A stretch of DNA of 64,000 nucleotides from Streptomyces blattellae (lineage in GTDB: Bacteria; Actinomycetota; Actinomycetes; Streptomycetales; Streptomycetaceae), in NCBI RefSeq assembly GCF_009709555.1, contig NZ_WJBG01000212.1, forward strand, positions 1 to 64,000. The letters run 5' to 3'. Numbering within the stretch: the stretch's first letter is position 1; the number at the start of each line of letters is the position of its first letter. Positions 10,377 to 19,942 of the stretch are shown here, piece after piece. The translations under genes were made by a program, and so were the position numbers. The notes below the pieces were generated by a model that had not been told where the DNA came from, did no database searches, and saw only the letters and a program-made list of their open reading frames with translations.

Positions 10377-11084
10377 ATGGCTGGACTCGCCGAATACGGG
10401 TCGAACCCCGACGTCGAGCTGCTTTACGACATCAATGGCCTCGCCAAGGACGCGCCCGGGTGGTTCGGCCGGGGTGTGGAATTCGTCGGCGAGTTCGGGC
10501 TGTTGATCGCGATGGGGCTGCTGGTGCTCTGGTGCTGGTGGACTGTGCGGCGGCGCGGTGGTGCTGATGCGGCGTCTTCTGTCGCCGCGCTGGTGTGGGC
10601 GCCGCTCGCCGCCGGGATCGCGGTGCTCGTGAATGTGCCGATACGGGGATTTGTGGAGCGGCCCCGGCCCTTTCTCGACCATCAGGGGCTGGAAGTCCTC
10701 GTGGAGGGGAAGACCGATTTCTCCTTTGTGAGCGATCACGCGACGATCGCCATGGCCATCGGGGCCGGTCTGTTCGTCGCGAACAGGAAATTCGGTATCG
10801 CGGGGATCGCGCTGGCCTTCGTCGAGGGGTTCTGCCGGGTCCTTATGGGTGTGCACTATCCGACGGATGTCGTGGGCGGGTTCGCGCTCGGCACGGCCGT
10901 GGTGTTGTTGCTGTCGCCGCTTGCGATGGCTTTGCTGACGCCGGTGATGACGGCGGCTGAGGGGTCGAGCAGGGCGTCTTGGCTCATCCGGGGGCGGGGG
11001 AGAGCCGCGGGACTTGAGGGAGCTGTGATTCCTGGGGCTCGGGCCGAGTCGGCGGATGCGGCTGAGCGGGACCTGGCGGCGTAA
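10377..11084 (+). CDS. PAP2-family membrane phosphatase
   Basis: This is a 235-residue integral membrane protein with about five transmembrane segments. The three PAP2 motifs are recognisable: RGFVERPRPF, SFVSDHATIA and RVLMGVHYPTDVVGG. The catalytic histidines lie in the second and third motifs. Substrates in this family include undecaprenyl pyrophosphate and phosphatidic acid. The polar C-terminal tail is poorly conserved in composition. It is a single gene convergent with the flavin oxidase gene. Confidence 0.85.
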   Translation: MAGLAEYGSNPDVELLYDINGLAKDAPGWFGRGVEFVGEFGLLIAMGLLVLWCWWTVRRRGGADAASSVAALVWAPLAAGIAVLVNVPIRGFVERPRPFLDHQGLEVLVEGKTDFSFVSDHATIAMAIGAGLFVANRKFGIAGIALAFVEGFCRVLMGVHYPTDVVGGFALGTAVVLLLSPLAMALLTPVMTAAEGSSRASWLIRGRGRAAGLEGAVIPGARAESADAAERDLAA

Positions 11085-11137
11085 GCGCTCCGCTGGAGGG
11101 CTGATGTGTCGGGTGCGGGTGCGGGCGCGGGTACGGG

Positions 11138-11207
11138 TGCGTTGTGGCTGGTCGCGCCCACGCGGCGGAGCCGCACATTGGCAGAGCCCCGCGCCCCTTT
11201 GGGGCGC
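11138..11207. repeat. Streptomyces intergenic repeat, copy 2, with terminator-like hairpin
   Basis: GTTGTGGCTGGTCGCGCCCACGCGG leads into GCCCCGCGCCCCTTTGGGGCGC. The left half matches the element at 7636-7706, and the right hairpin GCGCCCCTTTGGGGCGC could stop transcription between two convergent genes. GCGGCGGAGCCGC is an inserted second hairpin. Confidence 0.6.
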
Positions 11208-11210
11208 TGC

Positions 11211-12776
11211 CTACAGCGCCTGTGGGTATGTGAAGAACCTCTTCGGGTCGTACTGCCTCTTCAAGCGCTGCAGGCCGGGGGCCGCGTCCCCGTAGTACGC
11301 CTTGCGCCAGTTCTTCAGGTTCGGGTCCGTGTAGTTCTGGTAGGCGGCGCCGGAGGCGTAGGGGCGCATGGCGGTGTGAGCCGAGGTGAGCCAGGACTGG
11401 GCTGTCGTGCCGGGGGTGCCTGCTCGCCAGGAGGCGATGTACTGGGCCAGCATGCGCGAGCGGCGGTGGACGAAGGCCGTGGCGGTGGGGGAGACGCGGT
11501 TGACGGCGCCGCCCAGGGCGGTGAGCTGGACGCTGCCGGCGCCTCCCTGGACCGAGGCCAGCTGGGACAGGAGCTGCTGGATGCCGTTCGCCGGGAGTGA
11601 GGCGTCGAAGAAGTCCGACTTCGCCGCGTAGGTCTCGCGGTTCAGGGCGCCTTCGGGGGAGCGGCCGGGGGTGGCGCCCGGGAGGTGGCACTGGGCGTCC
11701 GACGCGAAGGACGAGCATCCCGCGTAGAGCTCCATCGAGGCCTCGTAGGAGCGGCGCTTCAGGGAGACGCTGGTCGCCGGGGAGCCTATTCGGTCGGCCA
11801 GCCGGTCCACCGCGTTCTGCAGTTCGCCGTACGTGCCGAGGGAGAAGGCCGCGACGGAGACGGTCGGGGTGCCGCCCACCGCGTTGGCGATGTGCAGGGA
11901 GGACCAGATCTCGTCGGGTTGGCTCGGCCCCCACTCCTGCCAGGCCCGCACCACCGCCGCCGCCTTCGACCACGGCCAGCTCAGATACGCCGACACCGCC
12001 TGCGGGGCCGGGTGGGTCTTGAACCGCAGTTCCGTCACGACACCGAAGTTGCCATTGCCCGCGCCGCGCAGCGCCCAGAACAGGTCCTTGTTCTCGGCGG
12101 CGTTGGCTGTCAGCTGCTTGCCGTCCGCCGTGATCAGGGTGGCCTGGGTGAGGCTGTCGCAGGTCAGGCCGTACGCCCGGGAGACCACTCCGTGGCCGCC
12201 GCCCAGGGCGAGGCCGGAGACTCCCACCGTCGGGCAGGAGCCCGCAGGGATGGTCACGCCCTTGGCGGCGAGGGAGCGGTAGACGTCGATCAGCTTGGCG
12301 CCGGCGCCGACGACGGCCGTACCGCCGCTCGCGCGGACCCGGCTGAGCTTCGACACGTCGACGATCAGCCGGCCGTCGCCGGACGACCAGCCCGCGTACG
12401 AGTGGCCGCCGTTGCGGATCGCCACCCGGAGGTCGTGGGCCCGGGCATAGGCGAGGGCCGTACGGATGTCGTCGGAGTGGGCCACGTACGCCACCGCGAC
12501 CGGCTTCAAGCTGTCGAAGCGGGTGTTGTAGAGTTGGCGGGCCGCCTTCCACTGCTCCTCGCCGGGGCGGACCAGGGTGCCGTCGAGGTCCTCGGCCAGG
12601 CCGGACCAGTTCTGCGCGGCGGCGGGCGTGGTGACGGTGGAAGCGGGCCTGCCCGTGGTGGTGGCGGCGGTGGTGGTGGTGCGGGTGGCGCCCGACGTTC
12701 CCTCGCTGCTGCATGCCGCTGTCGTCAGTCCCGCGAGCGCGGCCGTGCCGCCTGCGATGAACGTACGCCGTTCCAT
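11211..12776 (-). CDS. Exported FAD-linked oxidase (BBE-type)
   Basis: This is a 521-residue berberine-bridge-like oxidase. The N-terminus MERRTFIAGG ... LTTAACSS looks like a Tat lipoprotein signal with Cys22 as lipidation site. The FAD-binding domain shows His125 in NGGHSYAGW and Cys181 in AGSCPTVGVSG. These are the two residues that anchor FAD bicovalently in this family. The C-terminal BBE motif ends NLKNWRKAYYG and YDPKRFF. Substrates are typically sugars or natural products. A Thr-rich linker (residues 30-50) joins the lipid anchor to the enzyme. Confidence 0.9.
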   Translation of the reverse strand: MERRTFIAGGTAALAGLTTAACSSEGTSGATRTTTTAATTTGRPASTVTTPAAAQNWSGLAEDLDGTLVRPGEEQWKAARQLYNTRFDSLKPVAVAYVAHSDDIRTALAYARAHDLRVAIRNGGHSYAGWSSGDGRLIVDVSKLSRVRASGGTAVVGAGAKLIDVYRSLAAKGVTIPAGSCPTVGVSGLALGGGHGVVSRAYGLTCDSLTQATLITADGKQLTANAAENKDLFWALRGAGNGNFGVVTELRFKTHPAPQAVSAYLSWPWSKAAAVVRAWQEWGPSQPDEIWSSLHIANAVGGTPTVSVAAFSLGTYGELQNAVDRLADRIGSPATSVSLKRRSYEASMELYAGCSSFASDAQCHLPGATPGRSPEGALNRETYAAKSDFFDASLPANGIQQLLSQLASVQGGAGSVQLTALGGAVNRVSPTATAFVHRRSRMLAQYIASWRAGTPGTTAQSWLTSAHTAMRPYASGAAYQNYTDPNLKNWRKAYYGDAAPGLQRLKRQYDPKRFFTYPQAL

Positions 12777-13245
12777 GTGCGCCTCCCGTCGGCTTCCGTC
12801 GGCTTTCGTGGAGCGAGACGGGGCCCCGGGGGCGCGGGTTCCACAGCGGGCCGTCGTGTGACAAGAACGCGGTCATGTCACAGGACAGGATGCCGGAGTA
12901 CGGCCCGACGTGCCGGAACGGCGTCACTACCCGGGTGCGTTCGCGTGGCCCTTCGCGTCCGTCCTGGCCTGGCTGCGGGCTCTGCGGGCGGGGCCGCGCC
13001 AGCCGCAGCTGCATCGAGCTGTGCAGAACTTGCCTTGGTCAACCGTCGTTGTGAGATGTTCCGGGTCTGCCTGGCCGGAATCCAGGCCGTCGTGGTGCGC
13101 CACACCTTCTACCGTACCCAGCGCGGGTAAACGGTTTCTCCGCTCACTGTCCGTCTTCGGCCAGCGTGACGAGGCCACCCAGCCGTCGTTATCCGTAAGC
13201 GACAGGGGGCCCGGGACGGACGTAGCGGCTGGGGGTAGGCAGGCG
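12777..13245. other. Divergent intergenic region with a possible micro-ORF
   Basis: The region lies between the divergent flavin oxidase and lipoprotein genes. It includes a 24-codon frame at 13056-13130 on the plus strand with strongly G/C-biased third positions. No other gene is visible. The promoters are not clear. Confidence 0.4.
13056..13130 (+). CDS. Possible 24-residue micro-protein
   Basis: ATG at 13056 to TAA at 13128-13130 encodes MFRVCLAGIQAVVVRHTFYR plus TQRG. Nearly all third positions are G or C, and an in-frame TTG lies 8 codons upstream. There is no strong ribosome site (GTGAG only). I cannot assign a family; it could be a chance frame. Confidence 0.3.
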   Translation: MFRVCLAGIQAVVVRHTFYRTQRG

Positions 13246-14088
13246 ATGGCGGAGCGGCAGCGGCGACAGTGGCGGACGGCGACAGGGGTCGCGGGACTCA
13301 TGGTCTGCGCATGCGCCACCGGGTGTTCCGGCGGGGCCGCCGCGGAGGACGCGCGTGCGGCCGCAGATCCCGTCGAGGCCCTGCACCGGGCCGCCGGCCG
13401 GCTGGTGGACGCGGGCAGTGCCCAGGCCCGTACCTCCATGGAGATGGCCACCGGCGGAACCCGCGTCACCATCCGGGGAGAAGGGGTGTACGACTTCTCC
13501 CGGCAGCTCGGGCGGCTGAAGGTGCTGCTGCCCCAGGATCCGGCGGGGAGCCGGGAACACCGGTCGATCACCGAACTCCTTGCCCCGGGCGCGCTGTTCA
13601 TGAAGAACCGGGGGGCCGGGGTGCCCGCCGACAAATGGGTGCGCGTGGACACCGCCACGCTCTCCGACGGCAACCTCGTCACCGGTGGCGCCACGGACCC
13701 GTTCGCCGCCGCCGAGTTGCTGCGCGGGACGCGGACGGCGACGTATGTGGGGGAGACCGAGGTCGCGGGGACCGCCGTACGGCACTACCGGGGGACCGCC
13801 GACCTCGCGGACGCGGCCCAGGAGGCCTCGGAAGGAAACCAGAAAGCGCTCGCCGCGGCGGCGAAAGGGTTCGCCAGGGCCACTGTGCCCTTCGACGTCT
13901 ACCTCGACGAGCAGGGGCGCATCCGCAAGATCCGGCACCGGTTCAGCTTCGTCAACTTCGTGGGCGGACAGCAGCAGAACACCGTCGCGGTGGCCTCGAC
14001 GACGCTGCTGTACGACTTCGGGGCCCCTGTCCACGTAGAGCTGCCGGCGACCGGGGACATCTACGCCGGGAAGATCGCCGAGGAGTGA
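13246..14088 (+). CDS. Secreted lipoprotein, LppX/LprG-like fold possible
   Basis: This is a 280-residue protein with a signal peptide ending MVCACATGCSGG (lipobox at the last Cys). The body has alternating strands (RTSMEMATGGTRVTIRGEGV, DKWVRVDTATL, VAGTAVRHYRG, FDVYLDEQGRIRKIRHRFSF) typical of the beta-sheet lipoproteins LppX/LprG or DUF6612-type proteins that bind lipids. Homology is inferred from pattern only. ATG 13246 follows GGGGGTAGGCAGGC. Confidence 0.65.
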   Translation: MAERQRRQWRTATGVAGLMVCACATGCSGGAAAEDARAAADPVEALHRAAGRLVDAGSAQARTSMEMATGGTRVTIRGEGVYDFSRQLGRLKVLLPQDPAGSREHRSITELLAPGALFMKNRGAGVPADKWVRVDTATLSDGNLVTGGATDPFAAAELLRGTRTATYVGETEVAGTAVRHYRGTADLADAAQEASEGNQKALAAAAKGFARATVPFDVYLDEQGRIRKIRHRFSFVNFVGGQQQNTVAVASTTLLYDFGAPVHVELPATGDIYAGKIAEE

Positions 14089-14223
14089 GCCGGGGCTCAC
14101 GGGGAAGCCGTGGGGAAAGGTGCGCGGAAGAATGACGGGCGTCAAGAACTAGCCCGTCCGTGCCATGCGCGTTGTGTAGGCCGCTCCCTACTCTAGGAAG
14201 TCGGTGACGGCAGAGAAGAGGTG

Positions 14224-14406
14224 ATGCACGTGGCTCCGGTCGGCGGTACGGCAGTTCAGGACCACGTGGCCCTCGCCGAGATCGAGCTGTGCGGAGACCT
14301 GATCATCGCGGCGTCGGCCGCCCACGAGGACCGGCTCAGCATGGAGAGCATCGACGAGGTGCTGAAAGTGGCCGAAACACGTGAGCGCGCAGAGCCGCAC
14401 AATTGA
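14224..14406 (+). CDS. Small conserved Streptomyces protein
   Basis: This is a 60-residue protein with a good ribosome site (GAGAAGAG) 4-6 nt before the start; GTG 14221 would add one residue. The sequence includes MHVAPVGGTAVQDHVALAEI and ends SMESIDEVLKVAETRER. No transmembrane segment is present. I recognise it as a widespread small Streptomyces protein but know of no function. It ends 18 bp before a repeat array and is convergent with csoR. Confidence 0.65.
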   Translation: MHVAPVGGTAVQDHVALAEIELCGDLIIAASAAHEDRLSMESIDEVLKVAETRERAEPHN

Positions 14407-14426
14407 TACGGCCCGCGCCCCTTTGG

Positions 14427-14482
14427 GGCGCGGTGAACGTCGCGCGGTGGATGTGGCGCGGTGAACGTCGCGCGGTGAATCT
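14427..14482. repeat. Two tandem 28-bp repeats at the 3' end of csoR
   Basis: GGCGCGGTGAACGTCGCGCG followed by GTGRATNT occurs at 14427-14454 and 14455-14482. The array starts within the hairpin GCGCCCCTTTGGGGCGC (14415-14431), a fragment of the intergenic repeat seen at 11138-11207, and touches the csoR stop codon. Confidence 0.8.
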
Positions 14483-14838
14483 CACGTGCGCAGCAGTCGG
14501 CCGATCGCCTTTGTCGCCTCCTCCACCTTCGCGTCGATCTCCGTGCCGCCCTTGACGGCGGCGTCGGCGACGCAGTGGCGCAGGTGCTCCTCCAGGAGTT
14601 GCAGGGCGAAGGACTGCAGGGCCTTGGTGGAGGCGGACACCTGCGTGAGTATGTCGATGCAGTAGACGTCCTCGTCGACCATGCGCTGCAGGCCGCGGAT
14701 CTGGCCCTCGATCCTGCGCAGGCGTTTGAGGTGTTCGTCCTTCTGCTTGTGGTACCCGTGGATCCCGCGGTCGTGGTCGGTGACCACGGTCGCGGCGGCC
14801 TCGGAGGGCGCCCCGGCGCCGGCCTCGGTGGTCGTCAT
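14482..14838 (-). CDS. csoR: CsoR-type copper-sensing repressor
   Basis: This is a 118-residue all-helical repressor. The metal ligands Cys60 (DVYCIDIL), His85 and Cys89 (HLRHC) have the exact spacing of copper-sensing CsoR proteins. DNA-binding arginines lie in HLKRLRRIEGQIRGLQRM. Copper(I) binding releases the operator. Start MTTTEAG at 14838 is 17 bp from the operator, so the protein most likely represses itself. No copper ATPase is adjacent, so the other targets are elsewhere. Confidence 0.92.
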   Translation of the reverse strand: MTTTEAGAGAPSEAAATVVTDHDRGIHGYHKQKDEHLKRLRRIEGQIRGLQRMVDEDVYCIDILTQVSASTKALQSFALQLLEEHLRHCVADAAVKGGTEIDAKVEEATKAIGRLLRT

Positions 14839-14854
14839 CGCGTCCTCCAGACAC

Positions 14855-14875
14855 ATATACCCCTACTGGGTATAT
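14855..14875. promoter_or_regulatory. CsoR operator
   Basis: ATATACCC and GGGTATAT form a perfect 8-bp inverted repeat around CTACT, the classic CsoR site shape. It covers the csoR promoter region. A GGGTATAG half-site lies 16 bp further on (14892-14899). Confidence 0.85.
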
Positions 14876-14926
14876 CGTACCGAACTTTGCTGGGTATAGG
14901 GCTGTTGGCCAATGCCGCAGGCAGAA

Positions 14927-14962
14927 GCCAGTACCGAAGCCAGTACCGAAGCCAGGACCGAA
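14927..14962. repeat. 12-bp tandem repeat, three units
   Basis: GCCAGTACCGAA occurs twice exactly (14927-14938, 14939-14950) and a third time as GCCAGGACCGAA (14951-14962), with partial copies on both sides. It lies between csoR and the phosphate transport genes. Confidence 0.85.
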
Positions 14963-15089
14963 GCCTTGTTACGCCCCTGTGCGGAGCAGTCTGCTCGATG
15001 GGCGACACTGGGGGGCGGCCCATTAGCCATGGCTGGATGATGTGCCTAGCATCAGCCTGACCGAAACCGAAGCATCCCGAGGACCCCAC

Positions 15090-15710
15090 GTGCGCTTTCG
15101 TCTGACCCCCAGGGAGACGAGCTTCTATGACATGTTTGCCGCGTCCGCGGACAACATCGTCACGGGCTCGAAACTCCTGATGGAATTGCTCGGGGCGGAC
15201 ACCGCCGGCCGGGCCGAGATCGCAGAGCGTATGCGGGCCGCGGAACATGCGGGTGACGATGCGACACACGCGATCTTCCACCAGTTGAACTCCTCGTTCA
15301 TCACGCCGTTCGACCGTGAGGACATCTACTCCCTGGCTTCGTCCCTCGACGACATCATGGACTTCATGGAGGAGGCCGTCGACCTCGTCGTCCTCTACAA
15401 CGTGGAGGAACTGCCCAAGGGCGTCGAGCAGCAGATCGAGGTGCTGGCGCGGGCGGCCGAGCTGACGGCCGAGGCGATGCCGAATCTGCGGACGATGGAC
15501 AACCTCACCGAGTACTGGATCGAGGTCAACCGGCTGGAGAACCAGGCCGACCAGATCCACAGAAAGCTTCTTGCACATCTCTTCAACGGCAAGTACGACG
15601 CGATCGAGGTGCTGAAGCTCAAGCAGATCGTGGATGTGCTGGAGGAGGCGGCGGACGCGTTCGAGCATGTGGCGAACACGGTGGAGACCATCGCCGTCAA
15701 GGAGTCCTGA
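15090..15710 (+). CDS. DUF47 protein, Pit accessory (PhoU-like)
   Basis: This is a 206-residue helical protein starting VRFRLTPRETSFYDMFAASA after a GAGGA site. DUF47 members form PhoU-like helical bundles and are encoded with low-affinity phosphate transporters. The conserved acidic segments FDREDIYSLASSLDDIMDFM and the closing helix LEEAADAFEHVANTVE are visible. The stop is 9 bp before pit, so the two form an operon. The probable role is to control phosphate uptake through Pit. Confidence 0.9.
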   Translation: MRFRLTPRETSFYDMFAASADNIVTGSKLLMELLGADTAGRAEIAERMRAAEHAGDDATHAIFHQLNSSFITPFDREDIYSLASSLDDIMDFMEEAVDLVVLYNVEELPKGVEQQIEVLARAAELTAEAMPNLRTMDNLTEYWIEVNRLENQADQIHRKLLAHLFNGKYDAIEVLKLKQIVDVLEEAADAFEHVANTVETIAVKES

Positions 15711-15719
15711 GCCCACGCC

Positions 15720-16718
15720 ATGGACACCTTCGCGCTGGTCGTGACCGTTCTGGTCGCGCTCTTCTTCACCTACACCAACGGCTTCCACGATTCGGCGAAC
15801 GCGATCGCCACGTCGGTGTCGACGCGTGCGCTGACGCCCAAGGCCGCGCTGGCGATGGCGGCCGTGATGAATCTCGCCGGAGCCTTTATGGGCAGCGGGG
15901 TCGCCAAGACGGTCAGTGAGGGGCTGATTCAGACACCCGAGGGGTCGAAGGGGATGGGGATCCTCTTCGCCGCGCTCATAGGCGCGATCACGTGGAACCT
16001 CGTCACCTGGTACTTCGGGCTGCCCTCGTCGTCCTCGCACGCGTTGTTCGGCGGGATGGTGGGGGCCGCGCTGGCGGGTGGGACCACCGTCTACTGGGAC
16101 GGGGTGCTGGAGAAGATCGTCATTCCGATGTTCGTGTCGCCTGTGGTGGGCATGGCGGTCGGATATCTGGTGATGACGGCGATCATGTGGATCTTCCGGC
16201 GGGCGAATCCGCACAAGGCCAAGCGGGGGTTCCGGATAGCGCAGACGGTCTCCGCGGCGGGGATGGCTCTGGGGCACGGTCTGCAGGATGCGCAGAAGAC
16301 CATGGGCATTGTGGTCATGGCGCTGGTCATCGCCGATGTCGAGGACTACGGCGATCCGATTCCGGTGTGGGTGAAGATCGTGTGCGCCGTGATGCTGTCG
16401 CTCGGTACGTATGCCGGGGGGTGGCGGATCATGCGGACGCTGGGGCGGAAGATCATCGAGTTGGATCCGCCGCAGGGGTTCGCGGCGGAGACGACGGGGG
16501 CGTCGATCATGTTCACCACGGCGTTCTTGTTCAAGGCGCCGATTTCCACGACGCATGTGATCACGTCGGCGATCATGGGGGTGGGGGCTACCAAGCGGGT
16601 CAATGCCGTGCGGTGGGGCGTTGCCAAGAACATTGTGCTCGGGTGGTTCATCACGATGCCGGCGGCTGCGGTGGTGGCCGCGGGGGCGTTCGGGGTCGTG
16701 AACCTGGCGTTTCTGTAG
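15720..16718 (+). CDS. pit: Low-affinity inorganic phosphate transporter, PiT family
   Basis: This is a 332-residue polytopic membrane protein with both PiT signatures: TNGFHDSANAIATSVSTRAL near the N-terminus and KAPISTTHVITSAIMGVG near the C-terminus. It transports metal-phosphate complexes using the ion gradient. It lies directly downstream of the DUF47 gene and convergent with the high-affinity pst operon, which places both phosphate uptake systems side by side. Confidence 0.93.
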   Translation: MDTFALVVTVLVALFFTYTNGFHDSANAIATSVSTRALTPKAALAMAAVMNLAGAFMGSGVAKTVSEGLIQTPEGSKGMGILFAALIGAITWNLVTWYFGLPSSSSHALFGGMVGAALAGGTTVYWDGVLEKIVIPMFVSPVVGMAVGYLVMTAIMWIFRRANPHKAKRGFRIAQTVSAAGMALGHGLQDAQKTMGIVVMALVIADVEDYGDPIPVWVKIVCAVMLSLGTYAGGWRIMRTLGRKIIELDPPQGFAAETTGASIMFTTAFLFKAPISTTHVITSAIMGVGATKRVNAVRWGVAKNIVLGWFITMPAAAVVAAGAFGVVNLAFL

Positions 16719-16792
16719 CGGTGCGCGTGGGTGGGGGTTGCTGTGGGGTGGTGCGGCGGCCCGGCGTTGACGGGGTGCCGCCTGCGCCCACC

Positions 16793-16813
16793 CGTGCCGC
16801 CCTAGGCGGCACG
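16793..16813. repeat. Hairpin of a dispersed Streptomyces repeat
   Basis: CGTGCCGCC and GGCGGCACG pair around CTA. The flanks (CACC before, AATGCCCGCAGCC after) closely match a segment inside the CHAD gene at about 22430-22475, showing the same mobile or dispersed element in both places. Confidence 0.6.
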
Positions 16814-16844
16814 AATGCCCGCAGCCTGGGCGGGCGCAGGGGGT

Positions 16845-16881
16845 GGGCCCGCCCCCCGGCTCCCGGGGGGCGGGCCCTTTT
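16845..16881. terminator. Strong terminator between pit and pstB
   Basis: GGGCCCGCCCCCCGG and its complement form a 15-bp perfect stem with a CTC loop, followed by TTTT on the plus strand. It sits between two convergent transcription units. Confidence 0.9.
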
Positions 16882-16923
16882 GGCCTCGCGGTGGCACCGC
16901 CATGCAGCACCGCGAGGGGTCTG

Positions 16924-17700
<777 letters not shown>

Positions 17701-17777
17701 GGGTATCACTGCTTCTTTCGGGAAATCTGAGATCGGTCGCTGTCGGTCTCACGCGGCGGTGGCCGCACATCGTCGCG

Positions 17778-18839
17778 TCAGCGACCGGTCTTCGGCGCCT
17801 TCCAGCGGGCGATGCCGCGGGCTGCCAGGTTCAGGATCATCACGAAGGCGATCAGAGTGAGGGCCGCGGCCCAGGCACGGTCGTACGCCGCACCTTCGCC
17901 GGCGCTGTTCTTGAACTGCTGGTAGATGTACAGCGGCAGCGACGATTGCGCACCCTCGAACGGGTTGTTGTTGATGAACGGGTTGCCGAACACCAGCAAC
18001 AGTACGGGTGCGGTCTCACCGGCGATACGGGCCACCGCCAGCATGATGCCGGTGGTGATACCGCCGATCGCGGTCGGCAGGACCACCTTCAGGATGGTGC
18101 GCCACTTCGGCACGCCCAGTGCGAAGGACGCCTCCCGCAGCTCGTTCGGGACGAGCTTGAGCATCTCCTCCGTGGAGCGGACCACAACCGGCATCATCAG
18201 GATCGTCAGCGCGAGCGCACCGGCGAAGCCGGAGAAGCCCAGGTCGAACATGAGCAGAAGCGAGAGGATGAACAGACCGGCGACGATCGACGGGATGCCC
18301 GTCATGACGTCGACGAAGAAGGTGACGGCCCGGGCGAGGTTGCCCCGCCCGTACTCCACCAGGTAGATCGCGGTGAGCACACCGATCGGCACGGCGATCA
18401 GGGTGGCGATGCCGACCTGCTCCAGGGTGCCGATGATGGCCGCGTAGATGCCGCCGCCCGGCTCGGTGTCGGCGACGACGCCCATCGAGTGGCTGAGGAA
18501 GTATCCGTCGAGCACTTTGGTGCCGCGCTCGACGGTGGCCCAGATCAGCGATGCGAGCGGCACCACGGCGAGCAGGAAGGCGACCCAGACCAGCGAGGTC
18601 GCGATGCGGTCCTTGGCCTGGCGGCGGCCTTCGACCCGGCCGGCGATGACGAACGTACCGAGGACGAAGAGGATCGCGGCGATCAGACCCCACTGGATCC
18701 GGCTGTCGATCCCGGTGGCCAGGCAGAGGCCGACGGAGACGGCGACGGAACCCGCGCCCAGCGCCCACGGGAACCACTTCGGCAACCGCTCGCCCTGCAG
18801 GGAGCTGGGGCGCTTGTCGTTGATGGCGGTGGTGCTCAT
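17778..18839 (-). CDS. pstA: Phosphate ABC transporter permease PstA
   Basis: This is a 353-residue permease with an unusually long N-terminal region (three hydrophobic segments) before the common core. The EAA-type loop is ELREASFALGVPKWRTILKVVLP. Its ATG overlaps the stop of pstC by 4 bp, so translation is coupled. Confidence 0.95.
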   Translation of the reverse strand: MSTTAINDKRPSSLQGERLPKWFPWALGAGSVAVSVGLCLATGIDSRIQWGLIAAILFVLGTFVIAGRVEGRRQAKDRIATSLVWVAFLLAVVPLASLIWATVERGTKVLDGYFLSHSMGVVADTEPGGGIYAAIIGTLEQVGIATLIAVPIGVLTAIYLVEYGRGNLARAVTFFVDVMTGIPSIVAGLFILSLLLMFDLGFSGFAGALALTILMMPVVVRSTEEMLKLVPNELREASFALGVPKWRTILKVVLPTAIGGITTGIMLAVARIAGETAPVLLLVFGNPFINNNPFEGAQSSLPLYIYQQFKNSAGEGAAYDRAWAAALTLIAFVMILNLAARGIARWKAPKTGR

Positions 18840-19837
18840 GCGTTGGCCCCCGAGAACTCCTTGCGGCGGGCGATGATCATGCGAGCCGCGCCGTTGACCA
18901 GCAGGGTGATGACGAACAGGACCAGGCCGGAGGCGATGAGCGCGTCCTGGCCGAACTCGTCCGCCTCGGGGAACTTGGCGGCGATGTTCTGGGCGAAGGT
19001 GCCGCCGCCCGGGTTGAGCAGGCTGCCGTGGATCAGGAAGTCCGGGGAGAGCACGGTGGCGACGGCCATCGTCTCGCCGAGCGCGCGGCCGAGGCCCAGC
19101 ATCGAGGCGGAGATGATGCCGGAGCGGCCGAACGGCAGGACGGCCATCCGGATGACCTCCCAGCGCGTCGCGCCGAGAGCCAGTGCCGCTTCCTCGTGCA
19201 TCTGCGGGACCTGGTTGAAGACCTCACGGCTCACGTTCGTGATGATCGGCAGGATCATGATCGCGAGCAGGACGCCGACGGTGAGCATCGAGCGCGGGGC
19301 GCCTTCCTCCCAGGAGAAGACGCCGGTCCAGCGGAAGTAGTCGTTCAGCCAGCCGAAGAGGCCGTCCATCTGCGGTACGAGGATCAGGGCGCCCCACAGG
19401 CCGTACACGATGGACGGTACGGCGGCGAGCAGGTCGATCACGTACGCGATGGGGGAGCTGAGCCTGCGCGGGGCGTAGTGGGTGATGAACAGCGCGATGG
19501 CGACGGAGACCGGGACCGCGATGGCCATGGCGATGATCGAGGAGATGATCGTGCCGTAGGCCAGGACCGCGATGCCGAAGACCGGCGGCTGGGTTCCGGT
19601 GTTCCACTCGAAGGTGGTGAGGAAGTTGCCCTCGTTGTCGCTGATCGCGATGGCGGCCCGCCAGCTGAGGAAGACCGCGATCGCGGCCATGATCAGCAGC
19701 AGGAAGATGCCGGAGCCGCGGGCGAGACCGAGGAAGACCCGGTCTCCGGGGCGGGTGGCGCCGCGGGCGGCACGCTTGCGCTCGCCCTGGGTCGGCTGGG
19801 GCGTCGGGGGAGGTGCGTCTTGTGTGGTTATGTCCAT
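18836..19837 (-). CDS. pstC: Phosphate ABC transporter permease PstC
   Basis: This is a 333-residue permease with about six transmembrane segments and an EAA loop (MHEEAALALGATRWEVIRMA). The start MDITTQDAPP at 19837 follows GGAGAAACCCG, and the longer frame to 19894 has no ribosome site. It is second in the pstSCAB operon, 105 bp after pstS. Confidence 0.95.
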   Translation of the reverse strand: MDITTQDAPPPTPQPTQGERKRAARGATRPGDRVFLGLARGSGIFLLLIMAAIAVFLSWRAAIAISDNEGNFLTTFEWNTGTQPPVFGIAVLAYGTIISSIIAMAIAVPVSVAIALFITHYAPRRLSSPIAYVIDLLAAVPSIVYGLWGALILVPQMDGLFGWLNDYFRWTGVFSWEEGAPRSMLTVGVLLAIMILPIITNVSREVFNQVPQMHEEAALALGATRWEVIRMAVLPFGRSGIISASMLGLGRALGETMAVATVLSPDFLIHGSLLNPGGGTFAQNIAAKFPEADEFGQDALIASGLVLFVITLLVNGAARMIIARRKEFSGANA

Positions 19838-19942
19838 CGGGTTTCTCCGGTCTGCGGAGCCGTACTCGGCGTACGGTTCCTGGCGGCGGTGCACCGGACG
19901 GTGCGGCCCGGCCCCGAGGGGGAACCGGGCCGCACGCTCAGG

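Noticed and set aside
12878..13105. 75-codon minus-strand frame in the divergent region
   Set aside because: It has a low-complexity Ala/Arg/Pro translation and no ribosome site; it is the shadow of the plus-strand micro-ORF region.
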